From assembly GCA_041160955.1 (NCBI GenBank), contig JBEAVK010000159.1:1-7234 (forward strand): a DNA stretch of 7,234 nucleotides, written 5' to 3'. A model generated the notes under the pieces. It searched no databases. It saw nothing but the letters and a program-made list of their open reading frames with translations, and was not told the origin of the DNA. The DNA comes from M3007 sp041160955. Lineage in GTDB: Bacteria; Bacteroidota; Bacteroidia; Chitinophagales; Saprospiraceae. The translations under genes and the position numbers were made by a program. Below are positions 1-6,260 of the stretch, piece by piece; position 1 is the stretch's first letter, and every line of letters starts with the position of its first letter.

Positions 1-880
1 GCCGCGCTAGATGATGGTAGCACTTGAATTTCCTGTAATTCAGGGTTAAGTGTATAAGATTTAAGGTATTCTCGCATGCGTAATACCTGTCCTGCTGTAA
101 AAGAGGTACGGCATATCCATCCGATGGATTCTGCCATATAGTTGTCGGCAAATGGATCAACACCGCAATTTATTAGTCCACCTATGGTTGGAGTATCTTC
201 TACTAAATCATTACAGCATTTAGGACTCGGTAGCGATACAGAGCAAACTACATTGCTCGGACAGGCATTACCCATATACATTTGATTTAAGTGTATTAAA
301 CCCAAACAGTGCCCAATTTCGTGTATAAGTACTGGTGTTAGAGATATAGGAACACCGCTTTCCGCGCCCGAAAGAAGTAATACATTACTTGGTACACTAA
401 AGGCCCATCCCAAGCCACCACTAGGAAGTTCATCTGTATTGCTATAAACGAAAATATGGAGACCTTTATTACCAGGGAAATCATTGATATATTTTTGATA
501 AAACTCAATATCCCTGATATTGCCATTATTTTCTACAAAACTATGGGTTGTAAATGAGCAAGACAGATTTCCTCCATCTACAAAAATAATACCATGCTTA
601 TTGTATTCTGCATTTGCAAAGTTTAGCATATCATTGGATTGGGTCAATGCATCTGTTGGGGATATCCAATTCCCCGACTGCGCTGTGGTGAGGAAGTGAA
701 TGTAGGTGCGAATATAAAATCGATCTGGATGTTGAGCATAATCAACGATAGACACATCCAAAAAACCTTCTTGCAATTGAGATTGTACAAAGGTTGGACT
801 ACTCAAAAGTATGAGTACGAAAAGTGTTTTTGCCAAAATTAATTTGGCAAAATAGGGGGGGGGGCAATTAAATTTTTCAT
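1..880 (-). CDS. Secreted M43 (pappalysin-like) zinc metalloprotease, N-terminal part; start separated from body by a frame-breaking homopolymer
   Basis: Read on the minus strand, the frame whose codons end at 324, 321 and so on is open from the G tract to the left edge. It carries HEIGHCLGLIH (323-291), the full metzincin pattern HExxHxxGxxH with three zinc-binding histidines and a catalytic Glu near residue 186. Downstream follow DLVEDTP, then NYMAES (Met-turn methionine at 137-135), a cysteine and FTAGQVLRMREYL, in the order usual for peptidase family M43. A hydrophobic stretch (KTLFVLILLSSPTFVQSQ) is a typical Sec signal. The only nearby ATG (880-878) gives MKNLIAPP... but is out of frame with the body because the C run is ten long; eight or eleven would join them. 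As written, that ATG stops at TAA 841-839. An in-frame TTG at 836-834 (start-AKTLFVLILLSS) is the alternative start. The C-terminus, where a T9SS sorting domain would be expected, is outside the window. Family call is firm; start and functional state are open. Confidence 0.85.
855..864. repeat. G10/C10 homopolymer at the 5' end of the M43 peptidase gene
   Basis: Ten consecutive G on the plus strand (C on the coding strand) lie 13 bases inside the ATG at 880-878. With ten, the reading frame from that ATG ends after 13 codons; loss of two or gain of one base restores one open frame through the signal peptide and the catalytic domain. Long G/C runs of this kind are classic slipped-strand mispairing sites, but also classic sequencing error sites. 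Confidence 0.9.
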
Positions 881-905
881 ATATGATAATTGTTTTTATG
901 ATGCA

Positions 906-938
906 CAAAGATATATACTTTTCTTGTAAATGTTTCAA
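906..938 (-). promoter_or_regulatory. Candidate Bacteroidota promoter for the M43 peptidase gene
   Basis: On the minus strand, TATCTTTG (913-906) matches the Bacteroidota -7 consensus TAnnTTTG, and a TTG (938-936) lies 22 bases upstream, inside the 17-23 spacing described for Flavobacterium promoters. Transcription would begin near 899, giving a leader of about 20 bases to the ATG at 880 and about 60 bases to the alternative TTG at 836. No Shine-Dalgarno is present, as is normal in this phylum. This supports translation starting near 880, with the G tract inside the transcript. Confidence 0.55.
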
Positions 939-982
939 CAATAATCACCAAATTTTAAAAAAATTTCAACAACATTTTTTTC

Positions 983-990
983 TACATTTG
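983..990 (+). promoter_or_regulatory. Candidate -7 promoter element for the M14 peptidase gene
   Basis: TACATTTG is a full match to TAnnTTTG, 25 bases before the ATG at 1015. I see no good TTG/TTTG -33 element at the expected distance; the upstream sequence is T- and A-rich. A start of transcription in the mid-990s would exclude the upstream ATGs at 883 and 901 as the true start. It sits back to back with the minus-strand promoter, so the two peptidase genes are divergently transcribed from about 100 bases. Confidence 0.5.
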
Positions 991-1014
991 CCCTTCATAA
1001 TATCATCGCCATAC

Positions 1015-3828
1015 ATGCACAAATTACTCGCCATTCTTGCAGCCTTTTTTATCGCTCATGTCAGCATCGCTCAAAGTACGGGAGATACGCCATTGACCAA
1101 AAAACAAGCGCGTACTACCCGCCAATTGTTCCGCGATAAAGGGGAATTGTATTTCACCTTCGAGATTAAAGATCGGGCGGAAGTGGCTACCCTTACCAAA
1201 ATTATTTCTATTGATAATATACAACAAAATAAGGTATTGGCTTTTGCCAATCGCAACGAATTTCAACGTTTTTTGGCCTTGGGATACCCTTATACAGTAT
1301 TGCCCAATCCTAATACCCTCATCAAACTCAACACGACCGACCAACCAGAAGCCTTGCTCAATAACTGGGACTCCTATCCTACTTATGATGCTTATGTGGC
1401 CTTGATGGAGGGTTTCGCAACGACCTATCCCACGCTTTGCAAATTGGTCAATATTGGTACTTTGCCCAGCGGACGTAAATTATTGGTGCTCAAAATTTCA
1501 GACAATATCAATACCCGTGAAAACGAACCGCAGTTTTTATACACCTCCAGTATGCACGGTGATGAATTAGCAGGTTATGTAGGTATGCTCCATTATATCG
1601 ATTACCTGCTTTCGCGGTATGGCACCGATAGTCGGGTGACTTATTTGGTAGATAATATGGAAATTTGGATCAATCCACTGGCCAATCCAGATGGTGCGTA
1701 CAGAGGAGGCAATAATTCAGTCAATGGTGCTACCCGATCCAATGCCAATAATATCGATCTGAACCGCAATTATCCCGACCCACAAGATGGCCCGCACCCC
1801 GATGGCAACGCCCATCAGCCTGAAACCAAAGCATTTATGGCTTTTGCCGATACGATGAGTTTTGTGATGGCCGCCAATTTTCACGGCGGTGCCGAAGTGG
1901 TCAATTACCCTTGGGATACGTGGCCTACCGATGCAGCGGACGCTAATTGGTGGATCAATGAATCGCATGAATATGCCGATACGGCTTTTGCACATAGTCC
2001 TGCGGGTTACTTGACTGATATATCGGCCAATGGGATTATCAACGGCTATGCTTGGTACGAAGTGAACGGCGGGAGACAAGATTATATGAATTATTTCCGC
2101 CATTGTAGGGAACTGACGGTCGAGTTATCCAGTACCAAATTACTGCCAGAGGCCAGTCTGCAAGATAATTGGGCATACAATTACCGCTCTTGGCTGAATT
2201 ATATGGAAGAGGCGCTGCACGGCATTCGGGGCATTGTAACAGATGCTTGTACGGGTAAAGCCATCATTGCCGAAGTGCGAATAGATAACCATGATATGGA
2301 TAATTCCCACGTGCTTTCGGGGCTTCCGGTGGGCAATTACCACCGACCGATCTATAAAGGCACGTACAATGTGACCTTTTCAGCACCGGGTTATGTGTCA
2401 CAAACGATCAATGGCGTGTCGGTAAGTGAAAACACAGCAGCCACAGTGGTCAATGTCCAACTTGCGCCTGCCGTGCCACAGCCCGATTTTAAAGCCACCA
2501 CAACCTATTCTTGCGGTGGGACGGTTAGTTTTACCGATTTAACGGGTAGTGCTACGGCGTGGTTATGGTCTTTTGGCGATGGTACACAATCGACAATGCA
2601 AAATCCAACACATACTTGGAGTGCCAGCGGAACTTATAATATCGCATTAACAGCCACCAATTGTGCTGGCACGAATACGGTCACAAAAGATAATTTTGTT
2701 ACGATACTTATTCCTCAAAGTCCACAAAGCCCACCTGTTACGACTTGTAGTGGAGCAGCAGTCAATTTATTGGCTACGGCACCAGGCACTATTCACTGGT
2801 TTAATGTACCTACTGGTGGTACGCCATTGGCCAATACTCCCAATTTTACAACACCACCCCTAACGAGTACAACGACTTATTATGTCGAAAGTGACCAAGG
2901 TACGGGTACTTCAAAAGTGGGTGCGCTGAACAATAGTATCGGAAATGGCGGATTTTTTACGGCAAATACGTATCATTATTTGAGTTTTAATGCTGCTGCT
3001 CCTTTTCAATTATTATCGGTTTGGGTGAATGCCAACACTACTGCCAACCGCACCATTCAACTACGCAAAGGCGACGGCACGGTATTACAATCAGCAACAA
3101 TTAATATTCCTGCGGGTCAGAGCAGGGTAAATTTGAACTTTGAAGTACCTATTGGCGAGGCTTTACAATTGGGTGTAGCAGGCGGCAATAATTTGTTCCG
3201 CAACCAAACCGGTGCTGCATATCCCTATCAAATAGATGGTGTGGTATCTATCATTGGCAATAGCGCAGGGAATCCCGCTATTTACTATTATTTTTACGAT
3301 TGGGAAATTCGCCAGCCCTGCTTGAGTCCGCGCGTCCCTGTAACAGTGACCATCGTGCCGCCTCAACCACCTATGGTACAACAGATTGGTCAAGCATTGG
3401 TAGCAAGTGCGGCAATTGGTTATCAGTGGTTTAGTGTGGCAACTGGTATTATTGTTGGCGCAACTGCTAGTACTTTTATACCGACAGTTTCGGGCGATTT
3501 TTATGTAATCGTAACCGATATAAATGGTTGTACTGCGGCATCAGCACCCATTACCTTTGTTACAACTGGTATTGGTGAGGCTTTGGGCCAGGGGCAATGG
3601 GGTATAACCATATTTCCTAATCCAAGTCGAGGTGCTTTCACGATAGCATCGCCGGTATTTGAACAAGAAGGCATTCCAATTGAGGTGTACAATACCTTTG
3701 GGCAACGGGTATTTGCTACTTTTTCGGCGGGGCAGTCATCGGTAGTGGTGGATAGTGGAAATTGGGCAGAAGGGATATTTTTTGTGCGGGTGTTGGGGCG
3801 AAATAGCCTATTTTTTCATTATAAATAA
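1015..3828 (+). CDS. Secreted M14 zinc carboxypeptidase with carboxypeptidase-regulatory-like, PKD and Ig-like domains and T9SS sorting domain
   Basis: This is a 937-residue multidomain exopeptidase. Residues 1-19 are a Sec signal (MHKLLAILAAFFIAHVSIA, cleavage before QS); this and the promoter at 983-990 favour ATG 1015 over the in-frame ATG at 883, which adds 44 residues without signal character. Residues ~20-105 resemble the propeptide seen in Bacteroidota M14 proteins. The peptidase domain (~115-385) has zinc ligands H181 and E184 (HGDE), the LNRNYP motif (249-254, substrate-binding Asn-Arg), third zinc ligand H290 (NFHGG) and catalytic E370 (TVELSS), so it should be active. A transthyretin-like regulatory domain (~403-485), a PKD domain (~490-566, WSFGDGT), an Ig-like domain interrupted by a ~130-residue beta-rich region (633-766), a second Ig-like domain (~783-852) and a type A T9SS sorting domain (~862-937, FPNPSRG at its start) follow. 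It would be secreted or attached at the cell surface and trim C-terminal residues from peptides. Its specificity cannot be read from the sequence. Confidence 0.93.
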   Translation: MHKLLAILAAFFIAHVSIAQSTGDTPLTKKQARTTRQLFRDKGELYFTFEIKDRAEVATLTKIISIDNIQQNKVLAFANRNEFQRFLALGYPYTVLPNPNTLIKLNTTDQPEALLNNWDSYPTYDAYVALMEGFATTYPTLCKLVNIGTLPSGRKLLVLKISDNINTRENEPQFLYTSSMHGDELAGYVGMLHYIDYLLSRYGTDSRVTYLVDNMEIWINPLANPDGAYRGGNNSVNGATRSNANNIDLNRNYPDPQDGPHPDGNAHQPETKAFMAFADTMSFVMAANFHGGAEVVNYPWDTWPTDAADANWWINESHEYADTAFAHSPAGYLTDISANGIINGYAWYEVNGGRQDYMNYFRHCRELTVELSSTKLLPEASLQDNWAYNYRSWLNYMEEALHGIRGIVTDACTGKAIIAEVRIDNHDMDNSHVLSGLPVGNYHRPIYKGTYNVTFSAPGYVSQTINGVSVSENTAATVVNVQLAPAVPQPDFKATTTYSCGGTVSFTDLTGSATAWLWSFGDGTQSTMQNPTHTWSASGTYNIALTATNCAGTNTVTKDNFVTILIPQSPQSPPVTTCSGAAVNLLATAPGTIHWFNVPTGGTPLANTPNFTTPPLTSTTTYYVESDQGTGTSKVGALNNSIGNGGFFTANTYHYLSFNAAAPFQLLSVWVNANTTANRTIQLRKGDGTVLQSATINIPAGQSRVNLNFEVPIGEALQLGVAGGNNLFRNQTGAAYPYQIDGVVSIIGNSAGNPAIYYYFYDWEIRQPCLSPRVPVTVTIVPPQPPMVQQIGQALVASAAIGYQWFSVATGIIVGATASTFIPTVSGDFYVIVTDINGCTAASAPITFVTTGIGEALGQGQWGITIFPNPSRGAFTIASPVFEQEGIPIEVYNTFGQRVFATFSAGQSSVVVDSGNWAEGIFFVRVLGRNSLFFHYK

Positions 3829-3862
3829 TTGAAAATCAAACATTTAAAATATATAATTTAAT

Positions 3863-3892
3863 ATTTAACATTAATATTTTTAAATGTTAAAT
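3863..3892 (+). terminator. AT-rich perfect 10-bp hairpin downstream of the M14 gene
   Basis: ATTTAACATT (3863-3872) and AATGTTAAAT (3883-3892) are exact reverse complements around a 10-base loop, 34 bases past the stop codon. The stem has almost no GC, so its stability as an intrinsic terminator is doubtful, but position and symmetry fit a 3' end signal. Confidence 0.35.
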
Positions 3893-3912
3893 TTTAAACG
3901 TTAAATTTTAAA
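3886..3912. repeat. Tandem 13-bp direct repeat GTTAAATTTTAAA
   Basis: Two exact copies (3886-3898 and 3900-3912) are separated by one C. The first overlaps the right arm of the hairpin at 3863-3892. In such AT-rich sequence this may be replication slippage; no function is implied. Confidence 0.7.
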
Positions 3913-4048
3913 TATTAAAGTAGTTGGAGATAACCCCAAATACCGAGTAAAAAAAGTACTCTTCAACATCAACGAATTAAAATAAAAAGAGTGCGTGACA
4001 AAATCGGGTTATGATATTTTATTTACACAAACAATGGATTAGTGCAAA

Positions 4049-4083
4049 ATTGTCGGGGTGACAGAAAAAGTCGCCCCGACAAT
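4049..4083 (+). repeat. Left internal hairpin of the MITE
   Basis: ATTGTCGGGGTGAC (4049-4062) pairs with GTCGCCCCGACAAT (4070-4083) over 14 positions with one G-T wobble; the loop is AGAAAAA. Its GC-rich stem stands out from the AT-rich surroundings and should be very stable in RNA or single-stranded DNA. Confidence 0.85.
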
Positions 4084-4174
4084 AGGCCAATATTCGATAA
4101 GTACCACTTGGAGATCGTTGAATATTCGCACCTAAGTTTTGACATTATTGAGACCTTTAAGTTCGTGGGGGCAC

Positions 4175-4182
4175 TATATTTG
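4175..4182 (+). promoter_or_regulatory. Possible -7 promoter element inside the MITE, reading toward the flavoprotein gene
   Basis: TATATTTG matches TAnnTTTG. A TTG at 4148-4150 is 24 bases upstream, one more than the usual upper limit. Transcription from it would give a leader of about 115 bases containing the right hairpin. It is the only consensus -7 I find upstream of the flavoprotein gene after 3829; this is a weak call. Confidence 0.3.
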
Positions 4183-4186
4183 GGAT

Positions 4187-4221
4187 ATTGTCGGGGCGAC
4201 TTTTTCAGTCACCCCGACAAT
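4187..4221 (-). repeat. Right internal hairpin of the MITE, inverted copy of the left one
   Basis: ATTGTCGGGGCGAC (4187-4200) and GTCACCCCGACAAT (4208-4221) form a 14-position stem with loop TTTTTCA. Its reverse complement equals the left hairpin except for one loop base. In a flavoprotein transcript started upstream it would sit in the 5' leader. Confidence 0.85.
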
Positions 4222-4302
4222 TTTGTTGAGATCTCTTGTTTGCGTATATAGAATATCATACCCCGATTTTGTCACACACTCAAATAAAAAAAACTAGTCA
4301 AT

Positions 4303-6048
4303 ATGGATAAATTTCAACTAAAAGAACCCGCAAAACCCTACGATGTCATCATTGTAGGCTCCGGAGCAGGTGGCGGCATGGCTGGCTACACGCTATCTCG
4401 GGCTGGCGCGCGCGTACTGGTGCTAGAGGCTGGGCAGCATTACGATCCAGCAGATCCTAAATACATTACCCAATTGAAATGGCCTTACCAATCACCTAGG
4501 CGAGGTGCCGCTACAAAAACCCGTTATTTCGGTGATTTCGATGCAGCGTATGGCGGATGGGAACTGGAAGGCGAACCCTATACCACAAAGGATGATACCA
4601 AATTCAAGTGGTTCCGTTCGCGCATGACGGGCGGGCGTACCAACCACTGGGGGCGTATTTCTCTGCGCTTTGGTCCCGACGATTTTAAGCGCAAAAGTAT
4701 TGATGGTTTGGGCGAAGATTGGCCGATTAGTTACCAAGATGTAGCACCTTATTACGATAAAGTGGATAAATTAATTGGTGTTTTTGGTTCGGTCGAAAAC
4801 CTGCCCAATGACCCCGATAGTATTTTTCTGCCGCCGCCCAAACCGCGGCTGCACGAATTAATGTTGATGAAAGGCAACAAAAATCTGGGTGTAAAAACCA
4901 TTCCATCGCGGTTGTCCATCCTCACCCAGCCGATCAATGACGAACGCGGTTCCTGCTTTTATTGCAACCAATGTTACCGTGGCTGTATGGCTTATGCCGA
5001 TTTTTCGTCCTCGTCTTGTTTGGTCAAACCCGCCCGAAAATCGGGATTGGAAGTGATCAATCACGCCATGGTACGGGAGGTTTTGACAGATGAAAAAACG
5101 GGACTTTGTACGGGTGTTTCGTATATCGATACCCTTACGATGGAAGAAATAACGGTAAAAGGAAGTATCGTTATATTGGCCGCAAGTGCTTGTGAATCAG
5201 CGCGTTTATTGCTCAATTCCAAATCGGCGCGTTTCCCACAAGGACTGGCCAATTCTTCGGGTGTCATAGGCAAATACCTGCACGATAGCACGGGCGCATC
5301 GCGTGGTGCCATTATTCCCATGCTCTTCGACCGCAAACGCTATAACGAAGATGGGGTAGGCGGGCTGCATATCTATTCGCCTTGGTGGCTCGATAATAAA
5401 AAACTCGATTTCCCGCGTGGTTATCATATCGAATATTGGGGCGGCATGGGAATGCCTGCTTACGGTTTTGGTTGGGGTATTGAAGACACCAATGGAATGT
5501 TCCCCGGCCGCGACGGACTAGCCAAAGAAGCAGGTGGTTATGGAGTCAGTTTAAAAGATGATTACCGTCGTTTTTATGGTGCGTATATTGGTATGGCTGG
5601 TCGCGGCGAGGCTATGGCATTTGAGGATAATTACTGCGAAATAGATCCCGAAAAAATAGACAAATTTGGTATTCCCGTCCTTCGTTTCCACTACAAATGG
5701 TCTGATTACGAGCGGTTACAAGCCAAACACATGCACGAAACATTCGAGCAAATTATCCATGAAGCAGGTGGTATTCCGCTCGGCAACAAACCCGGTAAAG
5801 ACGCAGATTATGGCCTCAATGCGCCGGGCGAAATTATCCATGAAGTAGGTACGATCCGAATGGGCAATGATCCCAATAAATCGGCACTCAACAAATGGCA
5901 GCAAGCCCACGATGTAAAAAATCTGTTTGTAGTAGATGCCGCGCCATTTGTTTCGCAAGCCGATAAAAATGTCACCTGGACTATTTTGGCCTTGTCGATG
6001 CGTGCTTGTGAGTTTATTATTGAGGAAAGGAAGGCGGGCAGGTTGTAG
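4303..6048 (+). CDS. GMC-family FAD dehydrogenase, gluconate 2-dehydrogenase/glucoside 3-dehydrogenase-like flavoprotein subunit
   Basis: This 581-residue protein starts with a Rossmann FAD site, GSGAGGG at 19-25 (GxGxxG) and the ribose-binding acid E42 in VLVLEAGQ. The GMC core motif MTGGRTNHWGR is at 108-118. A cysteine cluster C218-x2-C221-x2-C224-x3-C228 resembles an iron-sulfur or structural metal site found in this branch of the family. The C-terminal GMC domain has HEVGTIRMG (catalytic-type H513) and VVDAAPF...DKNVTWTI (N556 as the second active-site residue). Length is normal. There is no signal peptide; the next gene encodes a Tat-signal subunit, so export as a complex is likely. Known relatives oxidise gluconate, sugar alcohols, or the C3 hydroxyl of glucosides and pass electrons to cytochrome c; the substrate here is not determined. 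ATG 4303 is chosen because the protein begins in the family register. A MITE ends 12 bases (plus its 9-bp target copy) before it. Confidence 0.92.
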   Translation: MDKFQLKEPAKPYDVIIVGSGAGGGMAGYTLSRAGARVLVLEAGQHYDPADPKYITQLKWPYQSPRRGAATKTRYFGDFDAAYGGWELEGEPYTTKDDTKFKWFRSRMTGGRTNHWGRISLRFGPDDFKRKSIDGLGEDWPISYQDVAPYYDKVDKLIGVFGSVENLPNDPDSIFLPPPKPRLHELMLMKGNKNLGVKTIPSRLSILTQPINDERGSCFYCNQCYRGCMAYADFSSSSCLVKPARKSGLEVINHAMVREVLTDEKTGLCTGVSYIDTLTMEEITVKGSIVILAASACESARLLLNSKSARFPQGLANSSGVIGKYLHDSTGASRGAIIPMLFDRKRYNEDGVGGLHIYSPWWLDNKKLDFPRGYHIEYWGGMGMPAYGFGWGIEDTNGMFPGRDGLAKEAGGYGVSLKDDYRRFYGAYIGMAGRGEAMAFEDNYCEIDPEKIDKFGIPVLRFHYKWSDYERLQAKHMHETFEQIIHEAGGIPLGNKPGKDADYGLNAPGEIIHEVGTIRMGNDPNKSALNKWQQAHDVKNLFVVDAAPFVSQADKNVTWTILALSMRACEFIIEERKAGRL

Positions 6049-6094
6049 GCAACTACGGCTGTCTGCCTATTGATGCATTGCTTTTTGGGCAATG
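6046..6094 (+). terminator. Two short hairpins directly after the flavoprotein stop codon
   Basis: TAGGCA (6046-6051) pairs with TGCCTA (6064-6069), and CATTGC (6076-6081) pairs exactly with GCAATG (6089-6094) around a T-rich loop. No T run follows the second stem, so these are weak intrinsic terminators at best. They could give partial termination or processing between the flavoprotein and subunit 3 genes. Confidence 0.3.
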
Positions 6095-6107
6095 ATGTAC
6101 CAATCAT

Positions 6108-6259
6108 TAATTCAATTTTACGTAACAACATAGATGGCACACGGATTTCACAAAAAGGACACGGATTTTATAGATTTTTTTAATAAGCAAGTTTTTAAGT
6201 ATTTAAAAACAGAAAAATCCGTGTCTAATCCGTGTGCTATCTAAGTAATTCAATTTTAC
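6108..6259. repeat. 14-bp direct repeat TAATTCAATTTTAC bracketing the first palindrome
   Basis: Exact copies lie at 6108-6121 and 6246-6259. The second ends one base before the ATG of the subunit 3 gene. They enclose the palindromic element 6131-6243 with 9 and 2 extra bases. They may be a target duplication or a slippage trace from insertion of the palindrome. Confidence 0.75.
6131..6243. repeat. Dispersed palindromic repeat, copy 1
   Basis: TAGATGGCACACGGATT at 6131-6147 is matched by AATCCGTGTGCTATCTA at 6227-6243 (one mismatch when inverted). A second block, GACACGGATTTT after 6156, pairs with AAAAATCCGTGTC ending near 6225. The middle is AT-rich and unpaired. It encodes nothing. The same arms occur again at 6923-7042, showing a repeat family of about 115 bp. 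It lies inside the flavoprotein/subunit 3 gap, where a transcript would fold it into a long hairpin. Confidence 0.8.
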
Positions 6260-6260
6260 A

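Larger units (their letters stand above)
3829..3979. other. AT-rich intergenic segment after the M14 gene
   Basis: Almost only A and T up to about 3918, with one clear hairpin and a 13-bp direct repeat (listed separately). Then comes a mixed stretch to the MITE boundary with a weak 5-bp hairpin (GAGTA 3945-3949, TACTC 3957-3961). No ORF with a plausible start or protein-like content is seen. It probably contains the M14 terminator and, before the MITE inserted, may have held the promoter of the flavoprotein gene, although I see no TAnnTTTG element here. Confidence 0.6.
3989..4281. mobile_element. 293-bp MITE-like element with 30-bp terminal inverted repeats and two internal mirror hairpins
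   Basis: The left end (3989-4018, GAGTGCGTGACAAAATC...) and the reverse complement of the right end (4252-4281) agree at 28 of 30 positions. Perfect 9-bp repeats flank it. Inside, two GC-rich hairpins (4049-4083 and 4187-4221) are inverted copies of each other with one mismatch, so the whole element is close to a large palindrome around a ~100-base centre. It holds no transposase and no protein-like ORF: the 69-codon frame at 4042-4251 is simply the palindrome. That fits a non-autonomous element moved in trans by an insertion sequence elsewhere. Several IS families make 9-bp duplications, so the parent cannot be named. It lies 21 bases before the flavoprotein start codon and would therefore replace or alter that gene's leader. 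Confidence 0.75.
3980..4290. repeat. 9-bp direct repeat AAATAAAAA bordering the MITE (target-site duplication)
   Basis: AAATAAAAA occurs exactly at 3980-3988 and 4282-4290, directly abutting the two ends of the inverted-repeat element at 3989-4281. Its exact placement at the ends of the 30-bp inverted repeats makes a target-site duplication the natural reading, though the A-rich composition lowers its statistical weight. Confidence 0.65.

Noticed and set aside
338..842. Small ORFs at 338-526 (minus) and 639-842 (plus)
   Set aside because: Both overlap the M43 peptidase coding sequence in wrong frames; the M43 frame has the protein motifs.
906..908. In-frame TTG at 908-906 as start of the M43 protein, upstream of the C run
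   Set aside because: It lies inside the predicted -7 promoter element and would give an unlikely N-terminus; the ATG at 880 or TTG at 836 is better placed.
883..1014. In-frame ATG at 883 that would extend the M14 protein by 44 residues
   Set aside because: The extension is not signal-like, overlaps the minus-strand promoter, and lies upstream of the plus-strand -7 element; ATG 1015 gives a clean signal peptide.
3886..3912. Iterons or a CRISPR fragment suggested by the two 13-bp repeats
   Set aside because: There are only two units with a one-base spacer, almost pure A/T, and no cas or replication gene nearby.
4042..4251. 69-codon plus-strand ORF in the gap before the flavoprotein gene
   Set aside because: It is made of the MITE's inverted repeats and hairpins; the protein has no recognisable character.
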